Source of the DNA: Mytilus edulis
Taxonomy: Eukaryota > Mollusca > Bivalvia > Mytilida > Mytilidae
Assembly: GCF_963676685.1 (NCBI RefSeq)
Contig: NC_092350.1
Coordinates: 10,087,307 to 10,151,306 of the forward strand
Direction of reading: 5' to 3'
Length of the DNA stretch: 64,000 nt
The position numbers and the translations under genes were made by a program. The notes under the pieces were generated by a model, which did no database searches, was not told the DNA's origin, and worked only from the letters and a program-made list of their open reading frames with translations. Shown piece after piece: positions 12,501-24,500 of the stretch. The first letter of the stretch is position 1, and each line of letters begins with the position of its first letter.

Positions 12501-15500
12501 TCACAAAACAATACACATTTTATTGTTTCCACCGTACAAGCAAGTGAAAATGATTGCTGGAATGAAGCAAAAAGGTCAGAATACAAACATGTATTTTTAA
12601 TACACTATCGATCATGTCAGTTTCATATGTTTGTTTAAAGTATTTTTAGAAAAAAAAATCATAAAAATGTTCTATTGTAGGTTTTACTTTTATTATTAAA
12701 ATTCGTTTTAAAAAATCCACACAATCTAATTTTAAAAGTTGCATGGCTATCACTTTTTTTTCGTTGGTTAATAGCTACACCAAAAGTCGTCGATGCGCTT
12801 TAAATCGCGTTATTAGATGGTTAACGAACAAGACTTAAATGAGATATTTTCACTCCCGGCATGCATCAAAGACTTAAACTACGTCACATAAGTCAGGAAG
12901 TTTCAAAAATAAAATTAATAATTCCCAATTTTCTTCTTTATTAGATTTCATATCAAAATAAAACTTGGTGAATATGTTTTTTATGGTATTATGAACATAA
13001 TAAGATGAAAAGTGAAAAATCGCGAATTATCCCTTTAATGTTAAAATATTATACAAAGACGAATTAAACTGAAATCAAAATTTCATGTGAAAGTTTTATC
13101 AAATATGTTTTCCTGGTAGTATTTATTACTGAAATTATACCTTTAACAAGAATGTGTCCTCAGTACACGAATGCCCCACTCGCACTATCATTTTCCATGT
13201 TCAGTGGACCGTGAAATTGGGGTAAAACCTCTAATTTGGCATTAAAATTAGAAAGATCATATCATAGGGGACATGTATACTAAGTTTGAAGTCGATTGGA
13301 CTTAAACTTCATCAAAAACTACCTTGACCAAAAACTTTAACCTGAAGCGGGACAGACGGACGGACGAATGGACAGACGGACGGACGAACGAACAGACGGA
13401 CGGACGGACGGACGCACAGACCAGAAAACATAATGCCCCTCTACTATCGTAGGTGGGGCATAATAAAAATTGTACTTTATCATATGTAGAGCATGTTCCA
13501 ATGACATGACATCCAGCTCTCTTGGCCCATTGTACCTACAAAGGGAGATCACTCAGTACTTACCTTTAAAAATTGTACTTTATCATCTGTAGAGCATGTT
13601 CCAATGACATGACATCCAGCTCTATTGGCCCAGTGTACCTACAAAGGGAGATCACTCAGTTCTTACCTTTAAAAATTGTACTTTATCATCTGTAGAGCAT
13701 GTTCCAATGACATGACATCCAGCTCTCTTGGCCCATTGCACCTACAAAGGGAGATCACTCAGTTCTTAGCTTTAAAAATTGTACTTTATCATCTGTAGAG
13801 CATGTTCCAATGACATGACATCCAGCTCTCTTGGTCCATTGTACCTACAAAGGGAGATCACTCAGTACTTACCTTTAAAAATTGTACTTTATCATCTGTA
13901 GAGCATGTTCCAATGACATGACATCCAGCTCTCTTGGCCCATTGTACCTATAAAGGGAGATCACTCAGTTCTTACCTTTAAAAATTGTACTTTATCATCT
14001 GTAGAGCATGTTCCAATGACATGACATCCAGCTCTCTTGGTCCATTGTACCTACAAAGGGAGATCACTCAGTACTTACCTTTAAAAATTGTACTTTATCA
14101 TCTGTAGAGCATGTTCCAATGACATGACATCCAGCTCTCTTGGCCCATTGTACCTATAAAGGGAGATCACTCAGTTCTTACCTTTAAAAATTGTACTTTA
14201 TCATCTGTAGAACATGTTCCAATGACATGACATCCAGCTCTCTTGGCCCATTGTACCTACAAAGGGAGATCACTCAGTTCTTACCTTTAAAAATTGTACT
14301 TTATCATCTGTAGAGCATGTTCCAATGACATGACATCCAGCTCTCTTGGCCCATTGTACCTATAAAGGGAGATCACTCAGTTCTTACCTTTAAAAATTGT
14401 ACTTTATCATCTGTAGAGCATGTTCCAATGACATGACATCCAGCTCTCTTGGCCCATTGTACCTACAAAGGGAGATCACTCAGTACTTACCTTTAAAAAT
14501 TGTACTTTATCATCTGTAGAGCATGTTCCAATGACATGACATCCAGCTCTATTGGCCCAGTGTACCTACAAAGGGAGATCACTCAGTTCTTACCTTTAAA
14601 AATTGTACTTTATCATCTGTAGAGCATGTTCCAATGACATGACATCCAGCTCTCTTGGCCCATTGTACCTACAAAGGGAGATCACTCAGTTCTTACCTTT
14701 AAAAATTGTACTTTATCATCTGTAGAGCATGTTCCAATGACATGACATCCAGCTCTCTTGGCCCATTGTACCTATAAAGGGAGATCACTCAGTTCTTACC
14801 TTTAAAAATTGTACTTTATCATCTGTAGAGCATGTTCCAATGACATGACATCCAGCTCTCTTGGCCCATTGTACCTACAAAGGGAGATCACTCAGTACTT
14901 ACCTTTAAAAATTGTACTTTATCATCTGTAGAGCATGTTCCAATGACATGACATCCAGCTCTATTGGCCCAGTGTACCTACAAAGGGAGATCACTCAGTT
15001 CTTACCTTTAAAAATTGTACTTTATCATCTGTAGAGCATGTTCCAATGACATGACATCCAGCTCTCTTGGCCCATTGTACCTATAAAGGGAGATCATTCA
15101 GTTCTTACCTTTAAAAATTGTACTTTATCATCTGTAGAGCATGTTCCAATGACATGACATCCAGCTCTCTTGGTCCATTGTACCTACAAAGGGAGATCAC
15201 TCAGTACTTACCTTTAAAAATTGTACTTTATCATCTGTAGAGCATGTTCCAATGACATGACATCCAGCTCTCTTGGCCCATTGTACCTATAAAGGGAGAT
15301 CACTCAGTTCTTACCTTTAAAAATTGTACTTTATCATCTGTAGAGCATGTTCCAATGACATGACATCCAGCTCTCTTGGTCCATTGTACCTACAAAGGGA
15401 GATCACTCAGTACTTACCTTTAAAAATTGTACTTTATCATCTGTAGAGCATGTTCCAATGACATGACATCCAGCTCTCTTGGCCCATTGTACCTATAAAG

Positions 15501-18500
15501 GGAGATCACTCAGTTCTTACCTTTAAAAATTGTACTTTATCATCTGTAGAACATGTTCCAATGACATGACATCCAGCTCTCTTGGCCCATTGTACCTACA
15601 AAGGGAGATCACTCAGTTCTTACCTTTAAAAATTGTACTTTATCATCTGTAGAGCATGTTCCAATGACATGACATCCAGCTCTCTTGGACCATTGCACCT
15701 ATAAAGGGAGATCACTCAGTTCTTACCTTTAAAAATTGTACTTTATCATCTGTAGAGCATGTTCCAATGACATGACATCCAACTCTCTTGGCCCATTGCA
15801 CCTACAAAGGGAGATCACTCAGTACTTACCTTTAAAAATTGTACTTTATCATCTGTAGAGCATGTTCCAATGACATGACATCCAGCTCTCTTGGCCCATT
15901 GTACCTACAAAGGGAGATCACTCAGTTCTTACCTTTAAAAATTGTACTTTATCATCTGTAGAGCATGTTCCAATGACATGACATCCAGCTCTCTTGGCCC
16001 ATTGTACCTACAAAGGGAGATCACTCAGTACTTACCTTTAAAAATTGTACTTTATCATCTGTAGAGCATGTTCCAATGACATGACATCCAGCTCTCTTGG
16101 CCATTGTACCTACAAAGGGAGATCACTCAGTTCTTACCTTTAAAAATTGTACTTTATCATCTGTAGAACATGTTCCAATGACATGACATCCAGCTCTCTT
16201 GGCCCATTGTACCTACAAAGGGAGATCACTCAGTACTTACCTTTAAAAATTGTACTTTATCATCTGTAGAACATGTTCCAATGAGATGACATCCAGCTCT
16301 CTTGGCCCATTGTACCTACAAAGGGAGATCACTCAGTTCTTAGCTTTAAAAATTGTACTTTATCATCTGTAGAACATGTTCCAATGAGATGACATCCAGC
16401 TCTCTTGGCCCATTGTACCTACAAAGGGAGATCACTCAGTTCTTAGCTTTAAAAATTGTACTTTATCATCTGTAGAGCATGTTCCAATGACATGACATCC
16501 AGCTCTCTTGGCCCATTGTACCTACAAAGGGAGATCACTCAGTACTTACCTTTAAAAATTGTACTTTATCATCTGTAGAGCATGTTCCAATGAGATGACA
16601 TCCAGCTCTCTTGGCCCATTGTACCTATAAAGGGAGATCACTCAGTTCTTACCTTTAAAAATTGTACTTTATCATCTGTAGAGCATGTTCCAATGACATG
16701 ACATCCAGCTCTCTTGGCCCATTGTACCTACAAAGGGAGATCACTCAGTTCTTACCTTTAAAAATTGTACTTTATCATCTGAAGAGCATGTTCCAATGAC
16801 ATGACATCCAGCTCTCTTGGCCCATTGCACCTACAAAGGGAGATCACTCAGTACTTACCTTTAAAAATTGTACTTTATCATCTGTAGAGCATGTTCCAAT
16901 GACATGACATCCAGCTCTCTTGGCCCATTGTACCTACAAAGGGAGATCACTCAGTTCTTACCTTTAAAAATTGTACTTTATCATCTGTAGAGCATGTTCC
17001 AATGACATGACATCCAGCTCTATTGGCCCATTGTACCTACAAAGGGAGATCACTCAGTTCTTACCTTTAAAAATTGTACTTTATCATCTGTAGAGCATGT
17101 TCCAATGACATGACATCCAGCTCTCTTGGCCCATTGTACCTACAAAGGGAGATCACTCAGTTCTTACCTTTAAAAATTGTACTTTATCATCTGTAGAGCA
17201 TGTTCCAATGACATGACATCCAGCTCTCTTGGCCCATTGTACCTACAAAGGGAGATCACTCAGTACTTACCTTTAAAAATTGTACTTTATCATCTGTAAA
17301 GCATGTTCCAATGACATGACATCCAGCTCTATTGGCCCAGTGTACCTACAAAGGGAGATCACTCAGTTCTTACCTTTAAAAATTGTACTTTATCATCTGT
17401 AGAGCATGTTCCAATGACATGACATCCAGCTCTCTTGGCCCATTGTACCTACAAAGGGAGATCACTCAGTACTTACCTTTAAAAATTGTACTTTATCATC
17501 TGTAGAGCATGTTCCAATGACATGACATCCAGCTCTATTGGCCCAGTGTACCTACAAAGGGAGATCACTCAGTTCTTACCTTTAAAAATTGTACTTTATC
17601 ATCTGTAGAGCATGTTCCAATGACATGACATCCAGCTCTCTTGGCCCATTGTACCTACAAAGGGAGATCACTCAGTTCTTACCTTTAAAAATTGTACTTT
17701 ATCATCTGTAGAGCATGTTCCAATGACATGACATCCAGCTCTCTTGGTCCATTGTACCTACAAAGGGAGATCACTCAGTTCTTACCTTTAAAAATTGTAC
17801 TTTATCATCTGTAGAGCATGTTCCAATGACATGACATCCAGCTCTCTTGGCCCATTGTACCTACAAAGGGAGATCACTCAGTTCTTACCTTTAAAAATTG
17901 TACTTTATCATCTGTAGAGCATGTTCCAATGACATGACATCCAGCTCTCTTGGTCCATTGTACCTATAAAGGGAGATCACTCAGTTCTTACCTTTAAAAA
18001 TTGTACTTTATCATCTGTAGAGCATGTTCCATTGACATGACATCCAGCTCTCTTGGTCCATTGTACCTACAAAGGGAGATCACTCAGTTCTTACCTTTAA
18101 AAATTGTACTTTATCATCTGTAGAGCATGTTCCAATGACATGACATCCAGCTCTCTTGGTCCATTGTACCTACAAAGGGAGATCACTCAGTTCTTACCTT
18201 TAAAAATTGTACTTTATCATCTGTAGAGCATGTTCCAATGACATGACATCCAGCTCTCTTGGCCCATTGTACCTACAAAGGGAGATCACTCAGTTCTTAC
18301 CCTTAAAAATTGTACTTTATCATCTGTAGAGCATGTTCCAATGACATGACATCCAGCTCTCTTGGCCCATTGTACCTACAAAGGGAGATCACTCAGTACT
18401 TACCTTTAAAAATTGTACTTTATCATCTGTAGAGCATGTTCCAATGAGATGACATCCAGCTCTCTTGGCCCATTGTACCTATAAAGGGAGATCACTCAGT

Positions 18501-21500
18501 TCTTACCTTTAAAAATTGTACTTTATCATCTGTAGAGCATGTTCCAATGACATGACATCCAGCTCTCTTGGCCCATTGTACCTACAAAGGGAGATCACTC
18601 AGTTCTTACCTTTAAAAATTGTACTTTATCATCTGTAGAGCATGTTCCAATGACATGACATCCAGCTCTCTTGGCCCATTGCACCTACAAAGGGAGATCA
18701 CTCAGTACTTACCTTTAAAAATTGTACTTTATCATCTGTAGAGCATGTTCCAATGACATGACATCCAGCTCTCTTGGCCCATTGTACCTACAAAGGGAGA
18801 TCACTCAGTTCTTACCTTTAAAAATTGTACTTTATCATCTGTAGAGCATGTTCCAATGACATGACATCCAGCTCTATTGGCCCATTGTACCTACAAAGGG
18901 AGATCACTCAGTTCTTACCTTTAAAAATTGTACTTTATCATCTGTAGAGCATGTTCCAATGACATGACATCCAGCTCTCTTGGCCCATTGTACCTACAAA
19001 GGGAGATCACTCAGTTCTTACCTTTAAAAATTGTACTTTATCATCTGTAGAGCATGTTCCAATGACATGACATCCAGCTCTCTTGGCCCATTGTACCTAC
19101 AAAGGGAGATCACTCAGTACTTACCTTTAAAAATTGTACTTTATCATCTGTAGAGCATGTTCCAATGACATGACATCCAGCTCTCTTGGTCCAGTGTACC
19201 TACAAAGGGAGATCACTCAGTTCTTACCTTTAAAAATTGTACTTTATCATCTGTAGAGCATGTTCCAATGACATGACATCCAGCTCTATTGGCCCATTGT
19301 ACCTACAAAGGGAGATCACTCAGTTCTTACCTTTAAAAATTGTACTTTATCATCTGTAGAGCATGTTCCAATGACATGACATCCAGCTCTCTTGGCCCAT
19401 TGTACCTACAAAGGGAGATCACTCAGTTCTTACCTTTAAAAATTGTACTTTATCATCTGTAGAGCATGTTCCAATGACATGACATCCAGCTCTCTTGGCC
19501 CATTGTACCTACAAAGGGAGATCACTCAGTACTTACCTTTAAAAATTGTACTTTATCATCTGTAGAGCATGTTCCAATGACATGACATCCAGCTCTATTG
19601 GCCCAGTGTACCTACAAAGGGAGATCACTCAGTTCTTACCTTTAAAAATTGTACTTTATCATCTGTAGAGCATGTTCCAATGACATGACATCCAGCTCTC
19701 TTGGCCCATTGTACCTACAAAGGGAGATTACTCAGTACTTACCTTAAAAAATTGTACTTTATCATCTGTAGAGCATGTTCCAATGACATGACATCCAGCT
19801 CTATTGGCCCAGTGTACCTACAAAGGGAGATCACTCAGTTCTTACCTTTAAAAATTGTACTTTATCATCTGTGGAGCATGTTCCAATGACATGACATCCA
19901 GCTCTCTTGGCCCATTGTACCTACAAAGGGAGATCACTCAGTTCTTACCTTTAAAAATTGTACTTTATCATCTGTAGAGCATGTTCCAATGACATGACAT
20001 CCAGCTCTCTTGGTCCATTGTACCTACAAAGGGAGATCACTCAGTTCTTACCTTTAAAAATTGTACTTTATCATCTGTAGAGCATGTTCCAATGACATGA
20101 CATCCAGCTCTCTTGGCCCATTGTACCTACAAAGGGAGATCACTCAGTTCTTACCTTTAAAAATTGTACTTTATCATCTGTAGAGCATGTTCCAATGACA
20201 TGACATCCAGCTCTCTTGGTCCATTGTACCTATAAAGGGAGATCACTCAGTTCTTACCTTTAAAAATTGTACTTTATCATCTGTAGAGCATGTTCCATTG
20301 ACATGACATCCAGCTCTCTTGGTCCATTGTACCTACAAAGGGAGATCACTCAGTTCTTACCTTTAAAAATTGTACTTTATCATCTGTAGAGCATGTTCCA
20401 ATGACATGACATCCAGCTCTCTTGGTCCATTGTACCTACAAAGGGAGATCACTCAGTTCTTACCTTTAAAAATTGTACTTTATCATCTGTAGAGCATGTT
20501 CCAATGACATGACATCCAGCTCTCTTGGCCCATTGTACCTACAAAGGGAGATCACTCAGTTCTTACCCTTAAAAATTGTACTTTATCATCTGTAGAACAT
20601 GTTCCAATGACATGACATCCAGCTCTCTTGGTCCATTGTACCTACAAAGGGAGATCACTCAATTCTTACCCTTAAAAATTGTACTTTATCATCTGTAGAG
20701 CATGTTCCAATGACATGACATCCAGCTCTTTTGGCCCATTGTACCTACAAGGGAGATAACTCTGGTAACAATCACAATCAGTCCTGCACAATATTTATAT
20801 GCAATTATATATTGAATTCCATTGAAAATTTAATATAGCTTTTCTATTATCAGCCTTAGATGGGAAACTTAATAGGTATTGAGTGGTAGGGATGAGCCTC
20901 TGGGATAAGTCAATATCTTTATTTTTGCTAAGATATGATATCGGCAAGAAAGGTAGCTGATTAAATTGTAACTATCTGATTCTACTGTATATGTCAGACA
21001 TTTTTTTAATCAATTTTTATTCCATGAAAAAGACTAATCTCAATCTAAAAAAAATCCTATATTTTCTTATAAAGCCAATTAAAATCTTTAATTTTACTTT
21101 TTTTTAAAATAAAATCATGGAACTTTTTTTCCAATAAAATCATGGAGTAAACATCTTTAGTAAAAGATGGTTGCTTTCACTGAGTTTTTAAACATTTTTT
21201 GTTTATGTTCATGTATAACATCAAACAATACAATTATATTTCTTAACATACTAATAAAAATATTTTAGTTGAATTTATTTGTTTTTGTTCACAATTGTGT
21301 CAAGCTTTCAGTTTCTGTATTTTAAAGTTTTGACTCTGAATGCATCCCAAATCATTTTTCCACAAAAACATGAGTAAAATGTTATTGTACTAAACTACTC
21401 ACAGCAAACTGTCCAGTGCCCCCTGCAGCAGCTGAAATAAAATATACATAATCATTTTTACATCCTTTTCGATATCATGTTGACATTGCTCCTTTCTGAT

Positions 21501-24500
21501 ATTTCTCATGTAAGTAAAAGAAGTTAAAGTGGCAAGTAAAACATAATAGTTATTCTAAATACTCCTGATATTACTCAAAGGGCATTAGATTAAAGAAACA
21601 CAATATTTGGTAACTATCAATAGGAATGAAATGAGAATTCTCACAAATCCATTTCAGCATTTTCAATGTAACCATCTTTAATCTGAATTTCTTGATGGAA
21701 AATATGATTTATATGATTGATTTTTGTTTGATTAACATTCAGAGGCATCAGTTAATGGATTTAGTGGAGTTACTTGTATCATGAAATGGCTGCTTTTATT
21801 AATTTGAATAATTAGACTGGGTAAGTATCACAATAATGACATGCATCGTAATAATAAGTCTCAAATTTCTGATTTCAATTTCACAGAACTTTAATACCCA
21901 CACAGTAATTTCTAAACTAAGAGTTCTTTAATACCTGTAACAAGAACTGTTTCTCCAGCTTTTAACTCTCCATACTGAAATTGATTAAAATAAATCAGTT
22001 AGTGCTGTTAAACAAAAGAATGCAATTTGACCTACTATCAAGTTAATTAATTCAAATGAAATGTTTAATTGTTGATAACTGATATGCCTTAATCCTCCAT
22101 AGAATGATGTATTTTTCCATATGAGAACACAAAAAAAGGTCTAATCTAACAAGCCATATATAATGTATGGATTCATTTATTTATATACTCTGTAATAGAT
22201 TTAGCCCAAGAAACCCACCCACTACATGTAATAATAATTAATCAGTTACTGTTTTAACTTTGGTATCTTGTACAGTTTATGTCACTGTGCAGAACAATGT
22301 CAACAAATATATCACACTAGTTTCCTCCTCTCCATTTTAAAGGTGAAACTTCAATATCATTGATATGATGTTAACAGTACAATCAATTGCTAAGGGGAGA
22401 TAATCAACTATTCTGACTGATTAAACAAAAGTTAGCTCCACTGGCATACACCACATCACCCGTATAATTGGGACAAGCTTAAGTGACTTGATCGCATAGT
22501 TTTTTTTTCTGTTTAGTTACAAAGGTAGGATTCTTTTCTGTTATGATTTTAAACACTAAAACAGTAATATTGTCTGATACAATCTGGCTTTATAAAGTTG
22601 TACTTGGATCATGTGACTCCAAACTTATTAGGGAAATATTAATCTTCCTGTTATCCAATGTGACGGTTTATCAAAGTAAGGCTGCAGTTCCAAAATCAGT
22701 ATTTGATTTAACACCCCGAAACCACTGTTTTCCTAAAATTTTGCTCTATTTTCGGTACATTTGACATTGACCTTAAACAACGTAAAATCAATTGGGATAT
22801 TTTGCTCATTATATTTGACCTTTTACCCAAGTAATGCTGATATCCCATATGAAGTATTTGATTCAGCACTCTAAATCCATATTATATTTGAGGAGCAGAT
22901 TTCTCTGTGCCTATTCAAGTTTTATATTTGTATCTTGCTATTTTAATCTTGTGGGTGAAACATGAATTACTGTAAATTCATAAATTATTGAGAGGATTTT
23001 ATTGATACAAATAATACGGCGGAATGAGTCACAAAATATTAAGACCTTACATTCATAAATAAAAATATTTTCCTGAAATTGTAAGTACAGGCAATTATTT
23101 CTGAACTTAACAGTATTTGAGTTAGCATTCCGAAACAAATCTCACTGACATACTGACAGTCCTAAATATATATAAGTCCTCCCGGCTTCTTTGAAGTGTT
23201 TTTGCAGCAATAGTTGAAATTTAGTTACCTTATCTAAAGCAATGGCAGCAGTGGCTCCACTAACTTGTAAAGGGAGATAATCAGCTGACACTCTTGGTAA
23301 TTTGAGCAAATTTCTCTCTGAGATATTCTGAAAAATGAGTATTAAACAAAATAAATACTACTTTAACTCAAAAAAATTTGTCAAAATATTTTGACAGTAG
23401 AAAAATCTAGATTTATCACTTTCCCTAACTTTAACAAATAATTGCTCATTAGACTTCCTAGAAACTAGAGGCTCTAAAGAGCCTGTGTCGCTCACCTTGG
23501 TATATATGTGAATATTAAACAAAAGAAACAGATGGATTCATGACAAAATTGTGGTTTGGTGATGGTGATGTGTTTGTACATCTTACTTTACTGAACATTC
23601 TTGCTGCTTACAATTATCTCTATCTATAATGAACTTGGCCCAATGAAAATTGTTAAAAATTGACTATAAAGGACATTAACTCCTTAGGGGGTCAATTGAC
23701 CATTTCAGTCATGTTGACTTATTTGTAAATCTTACTGTGCTGAACATTATTGCTTTTTACAGGTTATCTCTATCTCTACTAGTATTCAAGATAATAACCA
23801 AAAACAGCAAAATATCCTTAAAATTACCAATTTAGGGGCAGGTGAGCTAAAAAGAGTGGTACATTCAAATCTTACATTCACAACAGCAAAATATATTCAG
23901 CAAATTAGTATCTTCAAATCTAAACAAAGCTTCTTTCATATTTTCTTCGGTAATAAAATAGTTTAGTATGATTTTGTTCTGTATTACAAATGCATTATTT
24001 TTTTTAAAACACAATTTCAAATTAATTTTATTTCCCAATCATGTAGTTGTAAATGCATGCATCTGATGTTCAATAGTTGTCGTTTGTTGATGTGGTTCCT
24101 AAGTGTTTTTCTTTTTTATATATAGATTAGACCTTTGGTTTTCCCATTTGAATGGTTTTACACTAGTAATTTTTTTATGGGCCCTTTATAGCTTGCTGTT
24201 CTGTGTGAGCCAAGGCTCCGTATTGAAGACCGTACCTTGAACTATAACGGTTTAGTTTTATAAATTGTGATTTGGATGGAGAGTTGTCTCATTGGCACTC
24301 ATACCACATCTTCCTATATCTAATTAATACTCAAACTGAAATAACCATTTTACTTTGTATTCACTAAAAGCACCAAATTGTGAATAAGTAACTGGCTGGC
24401 CAATTCTGAGAGAAGCTCCAGGTCCAACGGCTGCCACTTCACCTACAGCCTGCAAAATAACAGGATTATAGTGAAATACAGTCATCACCTGCAGCCTGGA

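Noticed and set aside
19701-19889. Plus-strand frame in the exon array
   Set aside because: It is the antisense shadow of the minus-strand exon 7 copies.
13461-20754. CRISPR-like array
   Set aside because: The regular 103-bp units have no unique spacers, the DNA is metazoan, and the unit is explained as a duplicated exon plus flanking intron.
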